From contig JAGRFY010000152.1 of the NCBI GenBank assembly GCA_020445765.1, forward strand, positions 1 to 63,780: a DNA stretch of 63,780 nt, read 5' to 3'. Below, in pieces: positions 44,868-53,747 of the stretch. Under the pieces are notes generated by a model. That model was not told where the DNA came from. It made no database searches and saw only the letters and a program-made list of their open reading frames with translations. This DNA is from Rhodocyclaceae bacterium (lineage in GTDB: Bacteria; Pseudomonadota; Gammaproteobacteria; Burkholderiales; Rhodocyclaceae). Position numbers and translations under genes: made by a program. Numbering within the stretch: position 1 is the first letter of the stretch; each line of letters starts with the position of its first letter.

Positions 44868-46219
44868 GGGGTCTGTCCTCGAGCGTTGGGATCGGGAAGC
44901 GCTTCGTGCCACGGCGCAGCCTTCAGCAGCAACAGCATCCCCGGGAAGGCGAGGGCGAAGCACAGCCAGAAGAAGGGCTGCCAGCCGAGGGCCTCGACCA
45001 GAAAGCCGGCGGTGGCGTTGATGAAGGTGCGCGGTACCGCCATCAGGCTGGTGAACAGCGCGAGCTGGGTGGCGGTGTAGGCCGGGTGGGTGGTGCGCGC
45101 CATGTAGGCGACGAATGCGGTGGTGCCGAGTCCGGCGCCGATCGCTTCACCGGCGATCACCGTCGCCAGCGCCACCAGGCGGCCGGTGTCCGATGGCGCC
45201 GGCCCGAGCCAGGCCAGCCAGACGAAGCCGAGGATGGTCACCAGCTGCACCACGCCGAACAGCCACAGTGCCCGGTTGATGCCGAGCCTGAGCATCCAGA
45301 TGCCGCCGAGAATGCCACCGGCCACCATCGGCCACAGGCCGGCATTCTTCGCGATCAGGCCGATCTCGGTCTTCGAGAAGCCCATGTCCAGGTAGAACGG
45401 CGTCGCCAGCGCCGTGCACAGCGAGTCGCCGAGCTTGTAGAACAGCATGAAGGCCAGCACCAGCAGCGCCGAGGACACGCCGTGCCGCGCGAAGAATTCG
45501 TGAAAGGGTTCGACCACGGCGTCGCGCAGGGTGCGCGGCGCGGTGCCGGTCACCGCAGGCTCGCGCACCAGCAGCGTCATGACGATGCCGGGCAGCATGA
45601 ACAGCGCGGTGATCATGAACACCATGTCCCACGGCATGCGGTCGGCCAGGATCAGTGACAGTGAGCCGGGTACCAGGCCCGAAATGCGGTAGGCGTTGAC
45701 GTACATCGCATTGCCGAGCCCCAGTTCCTGGTCCGGCAGGATCTCGCGCCGCAGGGCGTCGAGCGCAATGTCCTGGGTTGCCGAGAACAGGGCCAGTGCG
45801 GCGCTGACCGCCACCACCCAGGGCAGGTGCTCGGTTGGCGACAGGTGGCCGAGCCAGGCGATCGACGCCACCAGGCCGAGTTGGGTCACCAGCATCCAGC
45901 TGCGCCGGCGACCGAGTCCCGGCAGAATGCCGTAGCGGTCGAGCAGTGGCGCCCACAGGAATTTCCAGGTGTAGGGAAACTGGATCAGGGCGAAGGCGCC
46001 GATGGTCTTCAGCGACAGGCCCTCGGTGCGAAGCCACGCCGGCAGCAGGTTGAACAGCAGGTACAGGGGCATGCCGGAGACGAAGCCCATGACGATGCAG
46101 ACCAGCATGCGGCGATTCAGCAGGGCGGCGAGCCAAGCGGGTTTCTGGCTGGGCAAAGGGGCTCCGGCGGTGGGCGACGAAGGCGGGATTATCCCAAACG
46201 TGGCCGCTTTGGTCGGCAT
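44864..46219 (-). CDS. ampG: AmpG-type muropeptide permease (MFS transporter)
   Basis: Major facilitator of 451 residues with about 12-14 hydrophobic segments. AmpG text is present: FVSGMPLYLLFNLLPAWLR (about 35-53), FSATQDIALDALRREIL (about 135-151), and FKLGDSL-like FYKLGDSLCTALATPF in the second half. AmpG imports anhydromuropeptides from the periplasm for cell-wall recycling and can affect beta-lactamase induction. I chose the ATG at 46219; the reading frame stays open upstream, but that sequence lacks a hydrophobic or family-like start. The gene overlaps the SMUG1-like gene downstream. Confidence 0.93.
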   Translation of the reverse strand: MPTKAATFGIIPPSSPTAGAPLPSQKPAWLAALLNRRMLVCIVMGFVSGMPLYLLFNLLPAWLRTEGLSLKTIGAFALIQFPYTWKFLWAPLLDRYGILPGLGRRRSWMLVTQLGLVASIAWLGHLSPTEHLPWVVAVSAALALFSATQDIALDALRREILPDQELGLGNAMYVNAYRISGLVPGSLSLILADRMPWDMVFMITALFMLPGIVMTLLVREPAVTGTAPRTLRDAVVEPFHEFFARHGVSSALLVLAFMLFYKLGDSLCTALATPFYLDMGFSKTEIGLIAKNAGLWPMVAGGILGGIWMLRLGINRALWLFGVVQLVTILGFVWLAWLGPAPSDTGRLVALATVIAGEAIGAGLGTTAFVAYMARTTHPAYTATQLALFTSLMAVPRTFINATAGFLVEALGWQPFFWLCFALAFPGMLLLLKAAPWHEALPDPNARGQTP

Positions 46220-46507
46220 TCCTGTCGTCGGCCCCCGGTACGAGGCGATCGCCTCCCCACGCGTGCCGCCGCGCGACCGCCCGCCGGGCCCTGCCGATGG
46301 GGCAGCTTGTGCTCGCCCGGGATCGGATCTATGACGACAGTGTTGCCTTCCGCAAGCGCTGCCGGCCACGAGGCGCCGGGTTTGACTCGGCGTGAGCAAA
46401 TCCGGCAGGCGCGGCTCCGGCATCCGCTCGGGCCCGATCCGGCCGGCCCACCCGTGCGGACCATGGTCGCCGCAGCCGCGGATTCGAAAGCTCCATGGAG
46501 AAGAACA

Positions 46508-48421
46508 ATGAACAACATCCAGGCACACCCGTCTCGCCTCTTCTGGCGCGCACTGGCGATCATCGCCGGTGCAGTATTTGGTCCGTGGTCGGCGACTGCA
46601 TACGCACAGACGGTCACGCTGACCCTGCTGAACCCGGGCACTGGCGCCGGCCAGGTCCAGATCGTCCAGGGCGACATCATCGAGGTCCAGTACGAGGTCA
46701 CCGATGCGATCGGCACCGGTATGAACGACATCATCCGCATCCGCCAGGTCGATGACGGTCGGGTCGTCGGCAGCAAGAAGCGTGGCGATTTCTTGAGCGG
46801 TACCGTCAGTCTCGACACCAACAACCCCGACAGCGTTGGCGAACTGGCAATCGAGTACGTGCTGAAGTCCGACGGTACGGTCGCCGCGACGGCCCCGACC
46901 GGCGTCGTCGTCGTCGTCGAGCCGACCACCAGCGAGATCCTGAGCCGCATCGCGCAACTGGAGGCAACCGATCCGGTGCCGGGTCCCCAGGGGCCGGCCG
47001 GGCCCCAGGGCCTACCCGGTCCGCAAGGCCCGCCGGGTGAACCCGGCCCGCAGGCGGTACTGCCGTGGAGCGATGTCACCCGTTTTGGCGCCGTCGGCGA
47101 CGGCTTCGCCGACGACACGCTGGCAATCCAGCAGGCGATCGATGCGACGGCCAGCGGCGGCACGGTGTTCTTTCCGCTTGGCCACTACCGGGTTTCGAAC
47201 GCCCTGACGCTGGCCAGCCGGCGCCTCAACCTGGCCGGCGTCGGCTACGGGTCGCAGATCTTCCAGGGAGCGGCGGACCAGCACCTGTTCGTGCTGAAGA
47301 AGGCCTGCGCCGTCTGCAGCAGCGTCAGCGGCATCACCATCCGCGATCTCTACCTGGGCTCCGCGGCCAGCCTGACCGCGCCCGATGGCGACCCCCCAAG
47401 CCTGATCAAGATGGAGAACGCCCATCGCAATCACGTCGAGCACGTGATCATGGCGGGCGCCCACTACGGCATCCACCTGAAGGGCAGCCTGCTCAACCGC
47501 TTCATCGGGCTGTCGAGCGGGGCCAATCTCGATCCGGGGCAGTTCTTCGCCAGCGCGGAGCTCTCGCAAAACAAGACCTGGGTATATGGCGATCGCTACG
47601 ACAACATCTCGGCCAACGCCAACACTTTCCTGGCGCCGAACCTCGAGGGCGGCCAGCACGGCATCGTCATCGATGACCCGGTGTCGGAAGGCAGCGTCTA
47701 TCTCTATGGCGGCACCATCGAGGGCCTCGCCGGTGTTGCCCTGCAACTCGCCACCGGCCTGCCGAGCGTCGTCTCAGGCACCCATTTCGAAGCCAACGGC
47801 GTCGCTGACGTGATCCTCGACGGCGCCGCCCACGTCACGCTCAGTTCGGTGCTGTCGACCAGCACCATCGATATCGGCCCCGCTTCCCGCAACAACGTGG
47901 TCGACAATTCGCTGATCAACAGCCTCAGCATCGATGCCACGGCGCGCCGCACCGTGGTGCGAACCACCGAATGGAACATCACCGGCGTTGGCACGATCGC
48001 CAACAACGCCACCGATACGGTCTTCCACGGAAGCTCCGTGGTCAATCCGTTCGACTGGTTCGGCACCGTCGGCATCGGCGTGGAGAACCCCAATTCCAAT
48101 TCAGACGGCCTGACGCCCGACCTCAAGCTCGATGTTGCCGGAACCGTGCGTGCGAACACCGTCCGCGCGGACCTCGTGCGCGCGCAAGCCTTCCAGACCG
48201 GTGACATCAAGTTCCACAAGGACGGCAAGCTGGTCTGGCGCATGTTCGAGGACGAAGCCGGCCTCTACCTCGAGAGCAACACCACCGGCGAAGTCTCCCG
48301 TCTGCCGATGCAGGCCGACCTCGATCGGCTCTCCGAGAAGCTGGCGGCGCAGCAGGCGAAGATCGACCGCCTCGTGGAAGAACTCGCGGCGCTGCAGGCA
48401 GGCGACGGATCGTCGCGCTGA
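46508..48421 (+). CDS. Exported collagen-like / pectate-lyase-like / tail-fibre-like protein
   Basis: Exported protein of 637 residues. It has a signal peptide (about 1-34, ending AYA), a beta domain (about 35-140), and a short collagen-like Gly-X-Y stretch (about 158-182). A right-handed beta-helix of the pectate lyase superfamily follows, starting at FGAVGDGFADDTLAIQQAID (about 195-214) and running to about 525. The C-terminal segment has VGIGVENP and KLDVAGTVRA, wording typical of phage or bacterial tail-fibre proteins, then a coiled coil (about 600-630). It probably forms a trimeric surface spike; an enzymatic role on polysaccharide is possible but no catalytic site is assigned. GGAGAAG precedes the ATG. 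Confidence 0.82.
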   Translation: MNNIQAHPSRLFWRALAIIAGAVFGPWSATAYAQTVTLTLLNPGTGAGQVQIVQGDIIEVQYEVTDAIGTGMNDIIRIRQVDDGRVVGSKKRGDFLSGTVSLDTNNPDSVGELAIEYVLKSDGTVAATAPTGVVVVVEPTTSEILSRIAQLEATDPVPGPQGPAGPQGLPGPQGPPGEPGPQAVLPWSDVTRFGAVGDGFADDTLAIQQAIDATASGGTVFFPLGHYRVSNALTLASRRLNLAGVGYGSQIFQGAADQHLFVLKKACAVCSSVSGITIRDLYLGSAASLTAPDGDPPSLIKMENAHRNHVEHVIMAGAHYGIHLKGSLLNRFIGLSSGANLDPGQFFASAELSQNKTWVYGDRYDNISANANTFLAPNLEGGQHGIVIDDPVSEGSVYLYGGTIEGLAGVALQLATGLPSVVSGTHFEANGVADVILDGAAHVTLSSVLSTSTIDIGPASRNNVVDNSLINSLSIDATARRTVVRTTEWNITGVGTIANNATDTVFHGSSVVNPFDWFGTVGIGVENPNSNSDGLTPDLKLDVAGTVRANTVRADLVRAQAFQTGDIKFHKDGKLVWRMFEDEAGLYLESNTTGEVSRLPMQADLDRLSEKLAAQQAKIDRLVEELAALQAGDGSSR

Positions 48422-48437
48422 ACTGCAAGGGCCTTCG

Positions 48438-48476
48438 CCGGCCGCCTCGGTCTGCGCCCACCGAGGGTGCGGCCGG
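48438..48476 (+). terminator. Long GC-rich hairpin after the tail-fibre-like gene
   Basis: Arms CCGGCCGC-CTCGGT and ACCGAG-GGT-GCGGCCGG form a 14-bp stem with a 3-base bulge and an 8-base loop, 16 bases after the stop. No T-run follows, so it may be a factor-assisted terminator or an mRNA 3' end structure. Confidence 0.45.
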
Positions 48477-48617
48477 ACGGCACGGGAAGCGCTCAGCATG
48501 ATGCCTGTCCCGCCGTCGGGTCGATGGTCGGCACGCCAATCCATTTCACGCTACATTTGTTCCGGCCTGTCCGGGAACGTTCGAAATCGAACGATCGGCA
48601 ACTGATCTGGAGGCGCG

Positions 48618-49973
48618 ATGGAGTGGAGCTTCGACGAGATTGTCCAGCGTCTCGGCCAGTTGCTGGCCGAGCTTGTCACGCCCGCCATCTACTACCAGAT
48701 CGCGGTATTGCTGGTCGCGGCGCTCGGGACGTGGCTGCTGGGGCGCGTCGGCGGCAACCTGCTGCGGCGCCGCCTGCTCGAAACGACCAGCGTCGGATTC
48801 CGGCGCTTCGCCTTGCGCACGGCCCAGCGCATGCTGCTGCCGGTCGTGATGCTGCTGCTGATCCTGTTCGGCCGCGGCATCCTGCTGTCGCGGCAGGCGC
48901 AGACCACCTTGCTCGACGTCGCGGTGCCGCTGCTGGTATCGCTGGCGGCGATCCGCTTCGCCGTCTATCTGTTGCGCAAGGGCTTTCCGGTCACGCCGGC
49001 GCTGAAGGCGTGGGAGAACATCATCGCCGGCGGTGTCTGGGTGATACTCGCGCTGCATCTGGTGGGCTGGCTGCCGGCGATCACCGAAACCCTCGATGCG
49101 CTCGCCTTCAAGATCGGCGAATCCCGCATCTCGCTGCTCGATGCAATCCAGTTGGTCGGCCTGATCGCCTTGCTGCTGACCCTGGCCTTCTGGGTGTCTG
49201 GGGTGATCGAGCGGCGGATGCGCGCCTCGCCCCATCTGGCACCGACCCTGCAAGTGGCCGTCGGCAAGTTCAGCAAGTTCTTCCTGATCGCCTTCGCGGT
49301 GCTGGTGGCGATCGATGCGGCCGGTATCGACCTCAGCACGCTGACGGTGTTCGGCGGCGCCCTCGGTGTCGGCATCGGCTTCGGCCTGCAGCGCATCACC
49401 AGCAACTTCATCAGCGGCTTCATCCTGGTCCTCGACCGCTCGATCAAGCCCGGCGACGTCATTTCGGTCGGCGCCGACGACACCAAGTACGGCTGGGTGC
49501 AGGAGCTCAAGGCACGCTACGTCGTGGTACGCAATCGCGACGGCGTCGAACGGCTGATCCCGAACGAGAACCTGATCACTTCGGAAGTCATCAACTGGAG
49601 CTACTCGGACGACAGCACGCGGATCAAGCTGCCGGTGCAGATCAGCTACGAGGATGATCCGGAGGAAGCGATGTCACTGCTGATCGAGGCCGCCAAGGCA
49701 TCGCCGCGAGTGATCAGAAATCCACCGCCGTCGGCGCGCTTCATGAACTTCGGCGACAGCGGCCTCGACCTCGAACTGCGGGTGTGGATCGACGACCCGG
49801 AAAACGGCATCGGCAACGTCCGCACCGACATCAACCTGGCTATCTGGCGGTTGTTCAAGCAAAACGGCATCACCATTCCGTACCCCCAGCGCGACGTCCA
49901 CTTGCGCCCGCTGGCGCCGTCACCGGGCGGTCCAGAGCGGGGCGGTGGGCCGGCTGCGACCCAGGGCGGGTGA
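48618..49973 (+). CDS. MscS-family mechanosensitive channel
   Basis: Inner-membrane channel of 451 residues. Five or so hydrophobic segments precede the MscS pore helix, recognised by VFGGALGVGIGFGLQRITSN (about 237-256) and LDRSIKPGD. The cytoplasmic beta domain and vestibule follow (RDGVERLIPNENLITSEVINW). It would open under membrane tension to release solutes. GGAGG lies just before the ATG. No operon partner is evident; the next 600 bases have weak coding signal. Confidence 0.94.
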   Translation: MEWSFDEIVQRLGQLLAELVTPAIYYQIAVLLVAALGTWLLGRVGGNLLRRRLLETTSVGFRRFALRTAQRMLLPVVMLLLILFGRGILLSRQAQTTLLDVAVPLLVSLAAIRFAVYLLRKGFPVTPALKAWENIIAGGVWVILALHLVGWLPAITETLDALAFKIGESRISLLDAIQLVGLIALLLTLAFWVSGVIERRMRASPHLAPTLQVAVGKFSKFFLIAFAVLVAIDAAGIDLSTLTVFGGALGVGIGFGLQRITSNFISGFILVLDRSIKPGDVISVGADDTKYGWVQELKARYVVVRNRDGVERLIPNENLITSEVINWSYSDDSTRIKLPVQISYEDDPEEAMSLLIEAAKASPRVIRNPPPSARFMNFGDSGLDLELRVWIDDPENGIGNVRTDINLAIWRLFKQNGITIPYPQRDVHLRPLAPSPGGPERGGGPAATQGG

Positions 49974-50585
49974 GCTACTGACGTGCCTGTCGGCAAGTGC
50001 CCTCGGCTTCAGCGAGTCAGGAGCGAGCACGGAGAACGCCGGCGAGCCTCGTTGCGCACCCCGCAGCTTCGGGATGTCGATCTTCGTCCGGCATGGACTT
50101 CCCGGTAGTCCAGCCTGTCGGCGGCAATCGTCGGCCAGCCTGCGGCGAATGGGCGGTGGCAATGCCGAGCACACCAGCTGCACAGCGCTCCATGCAGGCC
50201 GATCGCGGCAGCACCTCAGGGAGGAACGAGGCCGGACTCTGCCCGACAATCGACCGCGCAAGATCTGTCCCCAAGACTTCCCGACCGGAGATCGTGGCGA
50301 AGTAGAGATACCGCCCGTCGTTGTTGCCCGGGCCGGCACGGCCCCCCGGACGGGTGAATGCAAAGCGGGCTTGATGGCTGAAAGGGGTGCGCAGCAAGTG
50401 ATTTCCGCTTCGGTCGACGGCGCACTCCGCGACCACTTGACACTGCGGCAGCTGCGGCCGTCTACTACTCGCAATGGCGTCGTCGATGGGCTTGAGACGA
50501 GCTTCGACGATCCAGCCGGATTCAAGGTTGCCGCCTGTCATTGGCGATACTTCGATCGCGTGCCGGCGCCCGGGAGGGGACTTCG
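49974..50585 (-). other. Weakly coding interval
   Basis: The 612 bases between the mscS-like gene and the exported-protein gene lack a recognisable product on either strand. Open frames exist on both strands over most of it. Third-position GC in the better minus-strand frame is moderate rather than high. It may be a degraded gene or an unannotated hypothetical one (see 50017-50541). Confidence 0.4.
50017..50541 (-). CDS. Possible hypothetical protein, low support
   Basis: Open frame of 174 codons with an ATG at 50541 (an earlier in-frame ATG lies at 50622, overlapping the neighbouring gene). The product has no signal peptide or membrane segment and no recognised domain. The best-looking stretch is NNDGRYLYFATISGREVLGTD in its middle (shown here only as evidence of ordinary amino-acid composition). 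Third-position GC in three sampled 60-base lines was about 70-85 percent, below clear genes nearby, and an overlapping plus-strand frame is almost as good. It is listed only because no other gene explains this interval. Confidence 0.25.
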   Translation of the reverse strand: MTGGNLESGWIVEARLKPIDDAIASSRRPQLPQCQVVAECAVDRSGNHLLRTPFSHQARFAFTRPGGRAGPGNNDGRYLYFATISGREVLGTDLARSIVGQSPASFLPEVLPRSACMERCAAGVLGIATAHSPQAGRRLPPTGWTTGKSMPDEDRHPEAAGCATRLAGVLRARS

Positions 50586-51314
50586 ATGAGGCGAGCGATT
50601 TCACTTGCCGCGCTGTTCGCATGCACGGTAGGTCTGGTGTTGCTGTGGCGCCCGACCGACTTTGCTCCGGAATCGGGCATTGGAAATCCCGGCACGAGCC
50701 GAGACCGGCGCGAGGACCACCTGCCCGACGCGCCGGGCGACCTCACCCATGAACGCGCCTCCCGATTCGACGCAGGACGTGCAGGGCGAGAAGCGAGGCT
50801 GCCGCCGGAGGCCGTCGATGTCGAAGTTCAGGACGACGGCGCTTCCGTGCTGCGGATGCGACCCGGAGCGCCGTTTTCGCCGCAGGCCAATGCAGTCGTC
50901 GCGGTCCTGCCCAGTGGGGTGGCGGCCAGCGACGTCCGGATCGCCACCAGGGACGGGCTCGCGACGATCGCTGCAGATCGGGGGCAGGCGGTGCCGGAGC
51001 CGTACCGGATCGTGTCGCTGCCACCGGGCATCCGCGAGCAGGACGTGGTCGTTCGCGAGGACGAAGGCGTCGTGGAGGCGGCTCCGGTCGACGGCCCTGG
51101 CTTGGCCGAGCACGATCCTGTTCCGTTCGCGTTGCCACCCGATCTCCATGGACAGCCGGAATTCATCGAAGAATCGGCCACGCTTCAGGCCGTCGGCTCA
51201 GTTGAATACGGCGTTTCGGAAGTCCCCGCGCCGGCGTACCGCCTGCCGGGCGGCGGCGGCGTCGAATACCAAACCGGTCCGGACGGACCGGTGGCCGTTC
51301 GCGTTGCCGAATGA
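50586..51314 (+). CDS. Exported or membrane-anchored hypothetical protein
   Basis: Protein of 242 residues with an N-terminal hydrophobic segment (about 4-20) that may be a signal anchor, followed by an Asp/Arg-rich linker. Residues from about 75 to 240 look beta-rich and low in helix (SVLRMRPGAPF, AVVAVLPSG, RIVSLPPGI), and the tail is Gly/Pro/Val-rich. No cysteine cluster, lipobox or catalytic motif is seen. It is not recognised. A weak interval lies upstream and about 200 bases without a gene downstream. Confidence 0.55.
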   Translation: MRRAISLAALFACTVGLVLLWRPTDFAPESGIGNPGTSRDRREDHLPDAPGDLTHERASRFDAGRAGREARLPPEAVDVEVQDDGASVLRMRPGAPFSPQANAVVAVLPSGVAASDVRIATRDGLATIAADRGQAVPEPYRIVSLPPGIREQDVVVREDEGVVEAAPVDGPGLAEHDPVPFALPPDLHGQPEFIEESATLQAVGSVEYGVSEVPAPAYRLPGGGGVEYQTGPDGPVAVRVAE

Positions 51315-51521
51315 CGCGGGCGAGACGGAATTCGACGATGCCTGCCGATTCCCCTTCGGGCCGATGCATTCCTTCATGGTGACGGGCCCTGCGATGGTCC
51401 AGATCGCGAGCTCTGCGCCGGATCTGCCGTTGGCTTGCCGGCGGGCCTGAGGCCCGCCCGATCGACGAGGAAGGCCGAGCACCCTGGCTGGCGCAGGCCC
51501 GGCATGCGTTCGGTCGCCGCG

Positions 51522-52157
51522 CTATTCTGTGACCGCGGCGCCGAAATTCAGTGACCGGTTGTGATACCGGACGCACTGCTGGGTGGCGTCATTGACGAAG
51601 ACACTGATGAAGCCGGCGGTGATGTTATCGGCGATGATGCTCGGGCATTCGGCCTGGATCAGGCCGTTGTTGCCATCGATGTTGCGCAGGATCCGCGAAT
51701 GGCTGCCGGTGATGATCGAGAGGCCGACCGGTTGAGTGCCGAGGATCGTGTCCTCGACCGCCACCCGGGTCGAGGACTGCAGCCGGATGCTGGTGGCGAA
51801 CTGATTGACCTGACCGTTGTGAACCGTGATCTGACTCTGAGGCGTGCTCAGGTCAGTGATGCCGATGCCGTTCGCGCCGCCGCCGCTGACGATCGCGAAT
51901 CCGTTCAGGTCGAGCGTGACCCCGGAGGCACCCATCACGATGCCGTGAGTATCGGCCGGAACTGTCAGATTTCCCGACAGACGGAAGCTGCCGGAGCGGT
52001 TGATCGTGACCGGAAACCCGGGGGTGTCACCCGGCGTGACGTTCCCGGCCAGTGCACGGTTCTGATCGATCAGCGTAACGCCGTCGACGGCGAACGCCGT
52101 CACCGGCATCAACGCACATGCCATCAGGCCTGCGAGGAGCCGCTTGCGCGTCTTCAT
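51522..52157 (-). CDS. Exported beta-helix-like protein, uncharacterised
   Basis: Exported protein of 211 residues with a signal peptide (about 1-23, ending TAFA). The mature part has short repeats of beta strands with Gly/Ser turns: LSGNLTVPADTHGIVM, VTLDLNGFAIVSG, ITVHNGQVNQFATSI, SRILRNIDGNN. This pattern is typical of right-handed parallel beta-helices of the NosD/pectate-lyase kind. Three Cys are present, two of them near the C-terminus. AGGAGGTC before the ATG at 52157 fixes the start. The ligand or substrate is unknown. It is on the same strand as the PEP-CTERM gene upstream, separated by 77 bases, and may be co-transcribed with it. Confidence 0.75.
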   Translation of the reverse strand: MKTRKRLLAGLMACALMPVTAFAVDGVTLIDQNRALAGNVTPGDTPGFPVTINRSGSFRLSGNLTVPADTHGIVMGASGVTLDLNGFAIVSGGGANGIGITDLSTPQSQITVHNGQVNQFATSIRLQSSTRVAVEDTILGTQPVGLSIITGSHSRILRNIDGNNGLIQAECPSIIADNITAGFISVFVNDATQQCVRYHNRSLNFGAAVTE

Positions 52158-52234
52158 TTTGACCTCCTGAGGTGCGATGCAGCGAATGGAGCACGGCCGC
52201 CGGAGCATGGCCTCCAGGCTGCCGGGCGGAGACA

Positions 52235-52867
52235 TCAGCGCGTCCGTCGGCCGACCTGCCTTGCCAGTGCGGCACCGGCCAGGGCGATCGCGAGGAGCGG
52301 AAGCGTGGCCGGTTCAGGCACTGAGCCGCCGCCGTCGCAGCCGCTCCCGCATACGATCGAGGTAATTTCGCCGAGAAGCTGGAACGTGTCGTCGGTGGCG
52401 TTCAGCGTAAAGCCGCCGATCATCGGGCTCAGTGCCGCCGGCGTCAGTGGCAGCGCATCGGAACTCAGCGCCGCCAGCGTGAAGTCTTCGAGCAGGATCG
52501 ACAGGTCGGCGTCGCTGCCGTTGGTGGCCGATCCGCCGAGTGCGAGCAGACCGTACTGATCGACTGGCGGGCCGTCTACGACATTGATTAAGCCGGTCGA
52601 TGCGGAGAAGAAGGACGTGCCGTCGATTGCGAACGTGATGGTGCCCGCCGCGTACAGTCCGGTACCGGCGGTCGGATTGAGATCCGCCGCGGCACTGTCG
52701 AATTCGAAACTGCCGCTGACCGCTCCACAGTCGACGAGGGCGCCGCACCCGTTGATGGCGTCGTCCGTGACGAACCCGGCGAACTCGAAGCGGATCGGTG
52801 CCGCATTGACGCTCGCGGACGCACAGAGAGCGGTGGCCGCCAAAATGCCGACGATTGATTTGCGCAC
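52235..52867 (-). CDS. PEP-CTERM sorted exported protein
   Basis: Exported protein of 210 residues. It has a signal peptide (about 1-23, ending VNAAP), a beta-rich body with paired Cys (GCGALVDCGAVSGSFEFDS), and a PEP-CTERM end: SVPEPATLPLLAIAL, a membrane segment and QVGRRTR. I chose a GTG start at 52867, which gives the signal peptide directly; GGGGAGG lies 11 bases before it. Processing by an exosortase is expected, although none is encoded here. It lies downstream of a sigma-54-like site at 52943-52958 and of the kinase/receiver pair. Confidence 0.82.
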   Translation of the reverse strand: MRKSIVGILAATALCASASVNAAPIRFEFAGFVTDDAINGCGALVDCGAVSGSFEFDSAAADLNPTAGTGLYAAGTITFAIDGTSFFSASTGLINVVDGPPVDQYGLLALGGSATNGSDADLSILLEDFTLAALSSDALPLTPAALSPMIGGFTLNATDDTFQLLGEITSIVCGSGCDGGGSVPEPATLPLLAIALAGAALARQVGRRTR

Positions 52868-52942
52868 TTTCGTCGTGACCTCCCCATTGCACGAACGCTT
52901 GGCCTCGGAAGCAAGGCCGGCTCGGGTCTGTATCGATCGCGT

Positions 52943-52958
52943 AGCTCGAAATGTGCCA
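52943..52958 (-). promoter_or_regulatory. Sigma-54-like promoter for the second PEP-CTERM gene
   Basis: On the minus strand the site reads TGGCACA-TTTC-GAGCT against TGGCACG-N4-TTGCW: an intact -24 box and exact GG-N10-GC spacing, but mismatches at TT of the -12 box. The expected start near 52932 leaves about 65 bases of leader before the GTG at 52867. Confidence 0.5.
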
Positions 52959-52989
52959 CCTGCGCATTGGTGCTGAAAATCATGGGCTT

Positions 52990-53022
52990 GACACGCGCGC
53001 GCCAAGCGTGCACGCGCGTGTC
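52990..53022. promoter_or_regulatory. 10-bp perfect inverted repeat near the PEP-CTERM promoter
   Basis: GACACGCGCG, 13-base spacer, CGCGCGTGTC. It lies about 32-64 bases upstream of the -24 box on the minus strand. It could bind a regulator or act as a weak terminator after the receiver gene; no T-run supports the latter. Confidence 0.4.
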
Positions 53023-53372
53023 TGTAAAAGAGTTCGACATCGGCACGGGAGTCGCGTTGGCCGTGGCCAACGCGACGCCACGAGAATGGTGGGTGTCAGG
53101 TCCGTCTTGGCAGCGCGCGAGTGATAGCGTGATCGGCATCCGGCGTCAGCCGTCTGTCGGCCCGCCGCATCGGCCTGCTGTCGACGCACAGCGCATGGGG
53201 TGGCGCTCGGGCGGCAAATCGGTGACGGCCCGGACTCGAGCGGCACTTCCCCTGCCTCGTGCAACTGCAGCCCCGGTCGTCGATGACACCAACTCATCGA
53301 GTATCGCGATCCAGTCAGACATGGGGTATCGCCGCGTTACGGGCCGTTCGTCCGTATGCCGTTCGCTGCCGC

Positions 53373-53744
53373 CTAGTGGCTTCCCTTGCCAGGCAGCGCT
53401 TCCAGCAGGTTCTTCAGGTCCTTGAGCACGAGCGGCTTGCTGAGGTAGTCGCATGCCCCCGCCTTCATCGCCGCGACGGCGACTTCGGTGCTGCCCTGTC
53501 CCGTCATCAGGATGATGTGGGCCTTGGTGCCGGTGGCGCGGAGTCTGCCGAGCACCTCCAGACCGTCGATATCCGGCAGCTTGAAATCCAGCAGCACGAT
53601 ATCGGGCTGGAAGGCGGCAAAGATCTCGAGGCCTTCCAGTCCGCTGTTGGCCACCTGCACGTCGAACTCGTAGCGGCTCAGATAGACGCGTATGTTCTTC
53701 GCCAGGCGGATTTCGTCGTCGATGACCAGTACGCGCGGCAACAT
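53373..53744 (-). CDS. Single-domain response regulator (REC only)
   Basis: Receiver protein of 123 residues with complete active site: IDDE acidic pair, Asp in LLDFKLPDIDG (about residue 53), MTGQG threonine and KPL lysine. No output domain follows, so it signals by protein contact or phosphotransfer. It starts three bases after the sensor kinase stop on the same strand, so it is the cognate regulator. Known PEP-CTERM regulators of the PrsR type carry a sigma-54 activator domain; this one does not, so another protein must activate the sigma-54-like promoter nearby. Confidence 0.92.
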   Translation of the reverse strand: MLPRVLVIDDEIRLAKNIRVYLSRYEFDVQVANSGLEGLEIFAAFQPDIVLLDFKLPDIDGLEVLGRLRATGTKAHIILMTGQGSTEVAVAAMKAGACDYLSKPLVLKDLKNLLEALPGKGSH

Positions 53745-53747
53745 CGA

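Larger units (their letters stand above)
52868..53372. other. Intergenic region with sigma-54-like site and long dyad
   Basis: The 505 bases between the receiver gene and the PEP-CTERM gene hold no recognisable gene. A sigma-54-like promoter on the minus strand (52943-52958) and a 10-bp inverted repeat (52990-53022) are the only elements seen. Confidence 0.5.

Noticed and set aside
46220-46507. Upstream extension of the ampG or tail-fibre-like frames
   Set aside because: Both frames are open here, but the sequence lacks hydrophobic or family-like starts; treated as the shared intergenic region.
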